A DNA stretch of 64,000 nucleotides from Pseudoxanthomonas sp. YR558 (lineage in GTDB: Bacteria; Pseudomonadota; Gammaproteobacteria; Xanthomonadales; Xanthomonadaceae): contig NZ_FPCI01000002.1 of the NCBI RefSeq assembly GCF_900116385.1, positions 1,219,515 to 1,283,514 on the forward strand, in the 5' to 3' direction. Shown here one piece after another: positions 34,542 through 42,040 of this stretch. The first letter of the stretch is position 1. Every line of letters starts with the position of its first letter. The notes under the pieces are model-generated. The model did not search any database. It worked only from the letters and a program-made list of their open reading frames with translations, and was not told the DNA's origin. Position numbers and translations under genes: made by a program.

Positions 34542-35725
34542 CAGTACCAGTCCAGCAGCGAGATGCCCAGGCCGAGGTAGGTGGCCTTGTGGTTGTAGTC
34601 GATCAGGCTTTCGCCGTAACCATGGAAGACCTGCACGTGGCCGCGGAACGTGCGGTTGATCGGAAAGCCGTAGTCCACCTGCAACGCGCCGTGCGAATCG
34701 TCGCCGCCGCGCAGCGAGTGCCGTCCCAGCACGGTGAACACGTGGCCACCTTTCGCATAGGTCAGCATCGCGTCGCCACGGCCGATGTAATCCTCGATGT
34801 CCGGGTTGTCGTCGTCGTTCCCGTCCGGCACGCGATACCACGGCCGCACGACGAACGCCCAGTTCTCGCGATCTAGGCCGATGGTGGCGATCACCCGGTT
34901 CCAACTGCGCGAAAGCGGATCGCTGCGCCCGTTGGATTGGTGATTGATGCCGATGCCGGCCATCCGGCCCTTCCAGCCGGCGATGCTGTAGTTGTTGCGG
35001 AACACCAGCATCACTTCCGGCTCGTAGTTCGTTTCCCGGAACGGGCGCGACTCCTCGCCGTTGAAGACCTGCCAGCGCGAGCTCTGGGTGTAGGCGCCCC
35101 ACAGGTCGCCGTTGTCGCCGAACAGGTTCTCGGCGAACTTGGTCTTGAAGCTCAGCTGGAACTTCGCCTCGATGTCCTGCAGGTTCTGGGGCGTGGTGAC
35201 CGTGTTGTCGGGGTTGGGTGAGCTCGGGGTCTCGTTGACCTGACTGGTCCAGAAGGCGGGCAGCAGGTAGACCGGCTTGTAGCCCCGCAGCTGGAAGACA
35301 CCCAGCTTCGAGTCCTTGGCCAGTTCCCAGCGGCTGTCGAGCAACGAACCGCGCCCGGCGTTGGCGATCAAGTCGGCGTCCGCCGGGTCGTCCGCACGGA
35401 ACCAGGCCCCCAGGCGACGACGCGTGCGCTCACTCAGGGCCACGTCATCGGCCTGCGCCTCGGCGGCGGCGCGGGCTTCGGCCCGGGCCTTGGCGCGGGC
35501 GGCGGCCTCGGCTTCTTTCGCCGCCACCGCTTCTTCATCCGCGCGGCGGGTGTCGGCGGCGGTACGTCCCAGGGCCTGGTCGTAGCAGGCCAGGCGCTGG
35601 GCGTCGTTCTCCAGCAGGAAGCAGGCTTCGGCCGATGTCACGACCGGCGCGCTTTCCTGCGCATGGGCGCTCAGTGCGCACGTAACTCCGATTACGAGAG
35701 GGAGCAGTCGAATGCAATGCGTCAT
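34541..35725 (-). CDS. pldA: Outer membrane phospholipase A (OMPLA)
   Basis: A 394-residue outer-membrane beta-barrel from ATG 35725. The signal peptide ends at about residue 23 (CALSAHA). An Ala/Glu/Arg-rich helical stretch (roughly residues 55-95) precedes the barrel and is not part of the E. coli enzyme. Catalytic residues are H262, S264 (INHQSNGRSD) and N276 (SWNR), with the same H-to-N spacing of 14 as E. coli OMPLA. The C-terminus ends in an aromatic residue (DWY). It degrades phospholipids mislocalised to the outer leaflet. Confidence 0.93.
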   Translation of the reverse strand: MTHCIRLLPLVIGVTCALSAHAQESAPVVTSAEACFLLENDAQRLACYDQALGRTAADTRRADEEAVAAKEAEAAARAKARAEARAAAEAQADDVALSERTRRRLGAWFRADDPADADLIANAGRGSLLDSRWELAKDSKLGVFQLRGYKPVYLLPAFWTSQVNETPSSPNPDNTVTTPQNLQDIEAKFQLSFKTKFAENLFGDNGDLWGAYTQSSRWQVFNGEESRPFRETNYEPEVMLVFRNNYSIAGWKGRMAGIGINHQSNGRSDPLSRSWNRVIATIGLDRENWAFVVRPWYRVPDGNDDDNPDIEDYIGRGDAMLTYAKGGHVFTVLGRHSLRGGDDSHGALQVDYGFPINRTFRGHVQVFHGYGESLIDYNHKATYLGLGISLLDWY

Positions 35726-35777
35726 GCAGGGGTCGCTCGATGGGGGCGCCGCCATTCTGCCAGCCGGCGCGCGAAGG

Positions 35778-36263
35778 TCAGAAGAACCAGGCGAAGAGGA
35801 ACAGCCCCAGCATCGCGAAGGCCAGCCCCAGCTTCAGCACGACGCCGAGCACGATGCCCAGCCAGGTGGCGAGCCCGACCTTGGTGGCCTGGCGGAATTC
35901 CCGGCCATGCCACAGCTCGCCGATTAGGGCGCCGATGAAAGGTCCTGCAAGCAGGCCGATGGGCATGAAGAACAGGCCAGCGAAAGTGCCGATGACGGTA
36001 CCCAGCAGGGCCTTTTTGCTCGCCCCCACCCGCTGCGCGCCGATTGTCGTGGAGAAAATGTCGACGGCGAAGGACAGTGCGGTCAGCAGGCCCAGCACCA
36101 CCAGGGTGACCCAGCCGATCTGCTGGAAATCGCCCGCCCAGGCCGCCAGCAGCATGCCGGCGAACACCAGCGGCAGGCCCGGCAGGGCAGGCAGGATGAC
36201 CCCGGCGATGCCGACCAGGATCAGCACGATGGCCACGGCGTAGTACAGGTACTGGATGTCCAA
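35778..36263 (-). CDS. DUF456 family membrane protein
   Basis: A 161-residue protein with about five glycine-rich helices (ILVGIAGVILPALPGLPLVFAGMLL, GTFAGLFFMPIGLLAGPFIGALIGE), the DUF456 pattern. The start is TTG at 36263: an AGGAG ribosome binding site lies 6 nt upstream and no ATG fits. The function is unknown. Confidence 0.86.
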   Translation of the reverse strand: MDIQYLYYAVAIVLILVGIAGVILPALPGLPLVFAGMLLAAWAGDFQQIGWVTLVVLGLLTALSFAVDIFSTTIGAQRVGASKKALLGTVIGTFAGLFFMPIGLLAGPFIGALIGELWHGREFRQATKVGLATWLGIVLGVVLKLGLAFAMLGLFLFAWFF

Positions 36264-36493
36264 ACAATTCTCCTAGGGAATCAAGGGCTTGCTGGGGGGT
36301 TGACTTTCTCGTTCAAGCGTTTGCATTTTGTCAAATGCCGGGTTACTGTGCGGCCGCTGTCGTTGCCAAGGTCACCGTGCACCGTGGCCTGATGGGGTAG
36401 ATCCAATGATCCGCTGCATCGCTTGTACCTCGTGTCCTCCTTGCAACCAGCCGCCGAGAGGCGTAACCACCACCCGTTCCAAGGAGCAACTAG

Positions 36494-36703
36494 ATGTCCG
36501 AGCGTGAAACCGGAACCGTTAAATGGTTCAACGATGCCAAGGGCTTCGGCTTTATCAGCCGCGAGAATGGCGAAGACGTGTTCGTACACTTCCGCGCCAT
36601 CCAGACTCAGGGTTTCAAGAGCTTGAAGGAAGGCCAGAAGGTCACCTTCACCGTCGTGCAGGGCCAGAAGGGCCTGCAGGCCGATGCGGTAGAACCCGCC
36701 TGA
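36494..36703 (+). CDS. Cold shock protein, CspA family
   Basis: A 69-residue single-stranded nucleic acid-binding protein with RNP1 KGFGFI and RNP2 VFVHF. AAGGAG lies 8-13 nt before the ATG. The 230-bp upstream gap holds no gene; TTGACT at about 36300 could be a -35 box but its -10 partner is poor. A long leader would fit the thermosensing leaders of csp mRNAs. Strong terminator downstream. Confidence 0.95.
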   Translation: MSERETGTVKWFNDAKGFGFISRENGEDVFVHFRAIQTQGFKSLKEGQKVTFTVVQGQKGLQADAVEPA

Positions 36704-36741
36704 GTGATCGTAACGCGTACCGCGCCTAGCGCGGGCTCCGC

Positions 36742-36775
36742 AAGAAAAAGCCCGGCATCTGCCGGGCTTTTTCTT
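36742..36775. terminator. Bidirectional rho-independent terminator
   Basis: A 15-bp stem (AAGAAAAAGCCCGGC / GCCGGGCTTTTTCTT) with ATCT loop lies between the cold shock gene and the convergent lipoprotein gene. It ends in T-tracts on both strands. Confidence 0.92.
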
Positions 36776-36794
36776 TGGCTCTCAGGATGGGTCT

Positions 36795-37268
36795 TCAGCG
36801 CAATACGACACGACCATTCTGGATGCGCACGTAAGTGTTCTCGCGAATGCCACCCAGGTCGTGCTGGCTGATGGTCACGCGACGGCCGTCGTCCATGCGC
36901 ACCGTCACGTTGTAGGTGTCGCCAGTAGTGCGCTTCTGGATCGCGTTGCCCGCAGCGGCGCCTGCCACGGCACCGGCGACGGTCGACACGTTCTTGTTGC
37001 CTTCGCTGCCACCCGTGCGGTCGGAAATCTGGCGACCCGCGACAGCGCCGACGATGCCGCCGAGTACGGCACCTGTCGCCGAAGGCGCACTGCGGCCTGA
37101 CGAGACCACATCGATGCGTTCGACGATGCCGCAGTCCGCACAGTAGCGATTGGCCGGCGCACTGTAGCCGCCACCGTAGCCACTGCTGCCGTAGCCCGGG
37201 GAGGTGCTGGCGCAACCGGCGAGGGCGACGGTGGCGGTCAGGCCGATGACGAGCAGACGCGTATTCAT
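36795..37268 (-). CDS. Glycine-zipper 2TM domain lipoprotein
   Basis: A 157-residue lipoprotein with lipobox VALAGC (C19), a Gly/Tyr/Ser-rich linker, one CADC pair, then two glycine-zipper helices (TGAVLGGIVGAVAGRQI and STVAGAVAGAAAGNAIQ) and a C-terminal beta-rich segment (YNVTVRMDDGRRVTI). This is the SlyB/Rick-17kDa-like outer-membrane lipoprotein type. A role in envelope stability is inferred from the family. Confidence 0.88.
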   Translation of the reverse strand: MNTRLLVIGLTATVALAGCASTSPGYGSSGYGGGYSAPANRYCADCGIVERIDVVSSGRSAPSATGAVLGGIVGAVAGRQISDRTGGSEGNKNVSTVAGAVAGAAAGNAIQKRTTGDTYNVTVRMDDGRRVTISQHDLGGIRENTYVRIQNGRVVLR

Positions 37269-37413
37269 GGGGAGCCTCCTGTTGTGCGATGAGCCCGTGC
37301 GTGTGCCGGGTCTTCTCGTGTCACATGCTCGGCAGGGGCGCGTGAACGTGATGACAATCGGGCCGCTTGCGCGGCCCGGATGTCAGGTGGGATTCAGAGG
37401 CGTGAGGCCGCCG

Positions 37414-37854
37414 TCATCCCTTGAAGTCCTGATGGCAGGCCTTGCAGTCGGCTCCGACTTTCTCGACCAGCGTGGACGCGGCGGCGCAATCAGTCGGCGG
37501 CGCGCTCAACGCGGCATCCAGGTCGGCGCGGAACTGGCTCGTGTGGCTCTTGAAGCGCGCATCGTCCGCCAGTCCCGGGAACGCGAGCTCAAGGTCGTTG
37601 GCCATCGCGCGCAGCGTGCGTACGTGCGGGATGGTGTCGGTGGCCGCGCAGCGGTTCTCCTTCACCTTGTCGGCGAGCTGGCCGGCATGCTTGCCCATCA
37701 CGTGCATGACGCTGTGGGGAAACGGATCCTGGCGCGCCTGCAGCGCACGCATCGCCATCACGGTACAGATGGCACCCACCACGAGGCCGATCAGGAAGAG
37801 GAAGAAGTAGCGCGAAGCGGCGGACGGCTTCTTGGTCTCGGGCTGGCTGGCCAT
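37414..37854 (-). CDS. Membrane-anchored cytochrome c'-like protein
   Basis: A 146-residue protein with one N-terminal helix (FFLFLIGLVVGAICTVMAM) and a helical periplasmic domain ending in C137-KA-C140-H141, a c-type heme site five residues from the C-terminus. A heme motif at the extreme C-terminus of a four-helix protein is the cytochrome c' layout; here the protein is tethered rather than soluble. Maturation would need the ccm system encoded at 6-13 kb. A GC-rich hairpin (GGGCCGC/GCGGCCC, about 37356-37376) lies downstream. Confidence 0.72.
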   Translation of the reverse strand: MASQPETKKPSAASRYFFLFLIGLVVGAICTVMAMRALQARQDPFPHSVMHVMGKHAGQLADKVKENRCAATDTIPHVRTLRAMANDLELAFPGLADDARFKSHTSQFRADLDAALSAPPTDCAAASTLVEKVGADCKACHQDFKG

Positions 37855-37931
37855 GCGGCGGGCTCCTTGTGGGTGACGGAGGCGATGGTACGACGGCCGT
37901 CACGGTTTGCGCCACGGCTTACACTAGTGAG

Positions 37932-38744
37932 ATGAAGAAAGAACTCCGGGACCGGTTCGCCGGCATCGATCGCCTGTACGGTGTAGGCGCGACGGAACGC
38001 TACGCCGCATCGCGCGTAGCCATCGTCGGCATGGGGGGCGTGGGGTCGTGGGTGGTGGAAGCCCTGGCACGCTCGGGCGTGGGTCATCTCACACTGATCG
38101 ATGCCGACGATATCTGCGTCTCCAATACCAACCGTCAGTTGCCTGCACTGGAAGGCCAGTACGGCCGCAACAAGGCCGAGGCGATGGCCGAGCGCTGTCG
38201 CGCGATCAATCCGTTGATCGACGTCGAAATCGTCCCGCTGTTCCTGACGGCCTCCAACATGGAGGAGCTCCTGGATCGCGATTTCGATCTGGTGCTCGAC
38301 GCTTGCGACAGCTTCCGGGTGAAGGTGGAGATGATCGCCTGGTGCCGGCGACGGAAGCTGCCGATCGTGGTCTCCGGTTCGGCGGGTGGGCGTACCGATC
38401 CCACCCAGATCCGCCTGCGCGATCTCTCGCGCACCGAGCACGACGCCTTGCTGGCGCTGGTCCGCAAGAAGCTGCGAACGGACTTCAACTTCCCGAAGAA
38501 CCGCGACCGCTACTTCGGTGTGCAAGCCGTCTATTCGCTGGAGAACGTGAACTATCCGCAGGCCGATGGCACCGTCTGTGGCTTGCGCCCGCAACTGGGC
38601 GCCGATGCGGCATTGAAGCTGGATTGCGGCGTCGGCCTGGGCGCGGCGACGCACATCACCGGCGCCTTCGCGTTCGCGATGGTGGGCAAGGCGCTGGAAC
38701 TGCTGTTGAAGAAATCCCGCGTCGTCAGTGCGACGGTAGCTTGA
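37932..38744 (+). CDS. tcdA: tRNA threonylcarbamoyladenosine dehydratase TcdA
   Basis: A 270-residue ThiF/E1-like enzyme that cyclises t6A37 of ANN-decoding tRNAs to ct6A. It has the nucleotide-binding loop GMGGVGSW (residues 33-40), DADDICVSNTNRQ, and the family run FGVQAVYS near the C-terminal half. ATG 37932 was chosen over an upstream start that has no RBS. Its last 20 bases overlap the convergent tatD gene. Confidence 0.92.
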   Translation: MKKELRDRFAGIDRLYGVGATERYAASRVAIVGMGGVGSWVVEALARSGVGHLTLIDADDICVSNTNRQLPALEGQYGRNKAEAMAERCRAINPLIDVEIVPLFLTASNMEELLDRDFDLVLDACDSFRVKVEMIAWCRRRKLPIVVSGSAGGRTDPTQIRLRDLSRTEHDALLALVRKKLRTDFNFPKNRDRYFGVQAVYSLENVNYPQADGTVCGLRPQLGADAALKLDCGVGLGAATHITGAFAFAMVGKALELLLKKSRVVSATVA

Positions 38745-39492
38745 AGAGACGCTCCGCATTCCGCGTCGTGACACGGGCCAGTTCGTCAGCGGGGATACCA
38801 CGCAGCCCCGCGATGACATCGCGGATCACCGGCAACCGTGCCGGCTCGTTGCGTTGCCCGCGGATACCGGCATCAGGCTGGTCGGGCGAATCCGTCTCCA
38901 GCAGCAGGTAATCCAGCGGCATCGTGGTAGCGAGGGTGCGTAGCCGGTTCGCGCGTTCGTAGGTCACCGGGCCACCCAGGCCGACCAGGAAGCCGGCCTG
39001 CCACAATTGCTTCGCTTGTTCCGGGCTGCCGGAAAAGCTGTGCACCACGCCGCGCAGGTCGCCGACCCGCCTGATCGACGCGATCACGGCATCCACCGCA
39101 CGGCGCGCGTGCACGATCAGCGGCAGGTCGAACTCGCGCGCGAGCCGAAGTTGGCCATCGAAATACTGCTGCTGCGTCTCAGCATCCAACCCTTCGACGA
39201 AGAAATCGAGGCCGCATTCGCCGACCGCGACCGGCGTCTCCCGTTCGATCCAGGTACGCAGGTCGTCGAGGTGCGCGGGCCGATGTTCGGACAGGTACAT
39301 CGGGTGCAAGCCATAGGCGGCGAACAGACCCGCATCCTGCGCGCAGACATCGCGCAGTTTCGGCCACGAGGCCGCCGTCACCGCGGGCACTACCTGGCGC
39401 GTCACGCCCGCTGCGCGCGCGCGCGCCAGCACCGCCTCGCGGTCGGCATCCAGCTCGGGCGCATCGAAGTGGCTGTGGCTGTCGACCAGCAT
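38725..39492 (-). CDS. TatD family metal-dependent hydrolase
   Basis: A 255-residue TIM-barrel nuclease/hydrolase. Metal ligands are visible in DSHSHFD (H6, H8), the VGECGLDF Glu, the PLIVHARR His, the VVHSFSG His and the LLLETDSPD Asp. TatD proteins act as 3'-5' exonucleases or D-aminoacyl-tRNA-deacylase-like enzymes; the exact substrate is unclear. It overlaps the 3' end of tcdA, convergent. Confidence 0.9.
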   Translation of the reverse strand: MLVDSHSHFDAPELDADREAVLARARAAGVTRQVVPAVTAASWPKLRDVCAQDAGLFAAYGLHPMYLSEHRPAHLDDLRTWIERETPVAVGECGLDFFVEGLDAETQQQYFDGQLRLAREFDLPLIVHARRAVDAVIASIRRVGDLRGVVHSFSGSPEQAKQLWQAGFLVGLGGPVTYERANRLRTLATTMPLDYLLLETDSPDQPDAGIRGQRNEPARLPVIRDVIAGLRGIPADELARVTTRNAERLFKLPSH

Positions 39493-39496
39493 GGCG

Positions 39497-39721
39497 TCAA
39501 CGGTGCGCGTCGGGCGCCTCGAGCGAAGAGGGCGGGTCCTTCCTGCGCTTCCAGTTGGCGAGCAGCAACGTGCCGAGGCCGAACAAGATTTCGTCCACGA
39601 ACGGCACCGGATCGGGCAGGAACAACGTCACCACGAACAGCGCCGCGGTGATCTTGAACAGCGTGGGGTAGCGCAACTTACGCGCCCAATCGAGGAAGGG
39701 CAGCAGAATGGGGCTGGGCAT
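39497..39721 (-). CDS. Small membrane protein (DUF6116-like)
   Basis: A 74-residue protein from ATG 39721 (MPSPILLPFLDW) with one or two hydrophobic segments (LFKITAALFVVTLFLPDPVPFVDEILFGLGTLLLANW) and a charged tail. It resembles the short DUF6116 proteins common in Xanthomonadaceae; this assignment is from memory of the family. It lies 4 bp upstream of tatD and is probably co-transcribed. Confidence 0.7.
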   Translation of the reverse strand: MPSPILLPFLDWARKLRYPTLFKITAALFVVTLFLPDPVPFVDEILFGLGTLLLANWKRRKDPPSSLEAPDAHR

Positions 39722-39893
39722 GGCGTCGGCACTCGAACGCGTTGGGATGGGCGTCACGCTAGCATGATCGGCAGGTCACGGAATCGTTCATTTTCCGTTG
39801 TTTTTCGTGGCCGTTCGCGGGTACTTGGTTCAGGTTCGCAGTGGTGCAATGATGACCAATGTGAACCGGGCAAGGCCCGACTTGGAGGCAGCG

Positions 39894-40706
39894 ATGAAGA
39901 GCAATACCACAACGATTCTTGTCGCCGTCGGCGCGCTGCTGGTGGGCGGTGTGGCCACCGCGGCTTTCCTCAAGGGCGGCGACAAAGGCCCGTCGGATGC
40001 CGGCCTGGTGACGGCCGCGGATGGCTCGCTGGTCGCGGACGATGCGGCCTCGACGGATAACCAGATTCCCGTAGGCACGCTGCAGTACGCCGAGGTGGTC
40101 AAGTCCGCTCCCGTGACGAGTTCGGAGAAGCTGTATGCCACGGTGATCGGCACCGAAGCCGTTCGCGAGACGACCACCAGCACCACGCCGCGCGAGGTCT
40201 GCCAGGACGTGGTCGTGCAGGAACGTGCGCCGGAGCGCGACGGCAATGTCGGCGGCACGGTCGCAGGTGCTGTGATCGGCGGCCTGCTGGGCAACCAGGT
40301 GGGCAGCGGCAGCGGCAAGAAGGCCGCGACGGTGGCTGGCGCGGTAGCCGGCGGTGCCATCGGCAATCAGGTGGACAAGCGCCACGTGGGCGGCAAGGTG
40401 GTCAGCCGTACCGAGCGTCAGTGCCATACCGAGAACGCGACGTCCGAATCCTCGCGCGTGACCGGCTACAACGTGACCTACCGCAACCCGGACGGCAGCA
40501 CCGGCACGATGCGCATGGACAGCAAGCCGGGCAGCCGTATCGCCCTGGGCACGACGGACAAGGTGGTCGGCTACGACGTGACCTACCGTTTCGAGGGCCA
40601 GGAAAAGACGATCCGCATGGAACAGGAGCCGGGCGCCCGCCTGCCGGTGATCGACGGCCAGGTCGTGACCCAGACCGCCAGCGTGGACACGCCCAAGCAG
40701 GGCTGA
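39894..40706 (+). CDS. Glycine-zipper 2TM domain envelope protein
   Basis: A 270-residue protein with an N-terminal signal-anchor (TTTILVAVGALLVGGVATAAFL), an acidic linker, a glycine-zipper pair (GGTVAGAVIGGLLGNQVGSGSGKKAATVAGAVAGGAIGNQV) and two repeated beta units containing GYNVTYR and GYDVTYR. GGAGG lies 6 nt before ATG 39894 and decides the start over ATG 39849. It is related in design, not sequence, to the lipoprotein at 36.8 kb. Probably inner-membrane or periplasmic; function unknown. Confidence 0.87.
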   Translation: MKSNTTTILVAVGALLVGGVATAAFLKGGDKGPSDAGLVTAADGSLVADDAASTDNQIPVGTLQYAEVVKSAPVTSSEKLYATVIGTEAVRETTTSTTPREVCQDVVVQERAPERDGNVGGTVAGAVIGGLLGNQVGSGSGKKAATVAGAVAGGAIGNQVDKRHVGGKVVSRTERQCHTENATSESSRVTGYNVTYRNPDGSTGTMRMDSKPGSRIALGTTDKVVGYDVTYRFEGQEKTIRMEQEPGARLPVIDGQVVTQTASVDTPKQG

Positions 40707-40750
40707 TCCCGCGGTCCCGGCCGGGACCTGCGTTTCAACGTGGCACCCCT

Positions 40751-40777
40751 CGAAGGCCGGCGTTTCGCCGGCCTTCG
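40751..40777 (+). terminator. Hairpin terminator
   Basis: A 12-bp stem (CGAAGGCCGGCG / CGCCGGCCTTCG) with a TTT loop, 45 bp past the glycine-zipper stop and followed by a short CTTT tract. Confidence 0.7.
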
Positions 40778-40855
40778 CTTTGCGGACTGGCGCTTACCGG
40801 CCCGGACGGCCACCGCATACAATCGCCGGATACCTCAAACGCCGGTTGAAATGCG

Positions 40856-42019
40856 ATGGCCCTGAACCCGTACGACCTGTTCGATGTCCGTTCCCTGCTG
40901 AGCGAAGAGGAGCGCGCCGTCCAGGATGCCGTGGCCCGCTTCACCGATGAGCGTGTACGGCCGATCATCGGCGATGCGTTCGACCAGGGGCGTTTCCCGA
41001 AGGAACTCGTGCCGGAGATCGCCGAACTTGGCCTGCTGGGTTCCTCGCTGCCGGAAAAATACGGCTGCGCCGGCCTCAACGCGGTCAGCTACGGCCTGAT
41101 CTGCCAGGAACTCGAGCGCGGCGACAGCGGTATCCGCAGCTTCGTCAGCGTGCAGTCCTCGCTGTGCATGTACCCGATCTACGCCTACGGCAGCGAAGAA
41201 CAGCGTGAGCGCTGGCTGCCGGACATGGCGGCCGGCAAAGTGATCGGCTGCTTCGGCCTGACCGAGCCCCACGGCGGCTCCGACCCGGCCAACATGAAGA
41301 CCCACGCGCGCCGCGACGGCGACGATTGGGTCATCAATGGCTCGAAGATGTGGATCACCAACGGCAACCTGGCCGACATCGCGATCGTCTGGGCGCAGAC
41401 CGACGACGGGATCCAGGGCTTCCTGCTCGAGAAGGGCATGGCCGGGTTCACCGCGCAGGAGATCAAGCACAAGATGAGCCTGCGCGCGTCGGTGACCAGC
41501 GCGCTGTTTTTCGACAACGTGCGCGTGCCCGACAGCAGCCGCTTGCCGAACGTGAAGGGCCTGAAGGGCCCGCTGGGCTGCCTGACCCAGGCGCGCTACG
41601 GCATCACGTGGGGCCCGATCGGCGCCTCCATCGCGTGCCTTGACGAAGTACTGGCCTACACCAAGGAGCGCATCCTGTTCGACCGCCCCGTGGCGGCCAC
41701 GCAGAGTGCACAGATCAAGATGGCCGAGATGGCCCGCCGGATCACCTTGGCGCAGTTGCTGTCGCTGCAGCTGGGTCGCCTGAAAGATGCCGGCACCATG
41801 GCGCCTTCTCAGGTGTCGCTGGCGAAGTGGAACAACTGCCGCATGGCCATCGACATCGCGCGCGAATGTCGCGACCTGCTGGGCGGCGCCGGCATCACCA
41901 CCGAGCACGCCGCCATCCGCCACGCGCTGAACCTGGAATCGGTCATCACCTACGAGGGCACGGAAACCGTGCACCAGCTGGTGATCGGTCGCGAGCTGAC
42001 GGGCATCAACGCGTTCTGA
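40856..42019 (+). CDS. gcdH: Glutaryl-CoA dehydrogenase
   Basis: A 387-residue acyl-CoA dehydrogenase that oxidises and decarboxylates glutaryl-CoA to crotonyl-CoA in lysine/tryptophan breakdown. FAD and substrate motifs are CFGLTEPHGGSDP and MWITNGNLADI; the catalytic base is E370 in YEGTETVHQL, and the QARYGITWGPIGAS segment with Arg is specific to the glutaryl-CoA group. It ends with GRELTGINAF. Electrons pass to ETF. Confidence 0.93.
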   Translation: MALNPYDLFDVRSLLSEEERAVQDAVARFTDERVRPIIGDAFDQGRFPKELVPEIAELGLLGSSLPEKYGCAGLNAVSYGLICQELERGDSGIRSFVSVQSSLCMYPIYAYGSEEQRERWLPDMAAGKVIGCFGLTEPHGGSDPANMKTHARRDGDDWVINGSKMWITNGNLADIAIVWAQTDDGIQGFLLEKGMAGFTAQEIKHKMSLRASVTSALFFDNVRVPDSSRLPNVKGLKGPLGCLTQARYGITWGPIGASIACLDEVLAYTKERILFDRPVAATQSAQIKMAEMARRITLAQLLSLQLGRLKDAGTMAPSQVSLAKWNNCRMAIDIARECRDLLGGAGITTEHAAIRHALNLESVITYEGTETVHQLVIGRELTGINAF

Positions 42020-42040
42020 CGTTCTGACGGGGAGTCGGAA

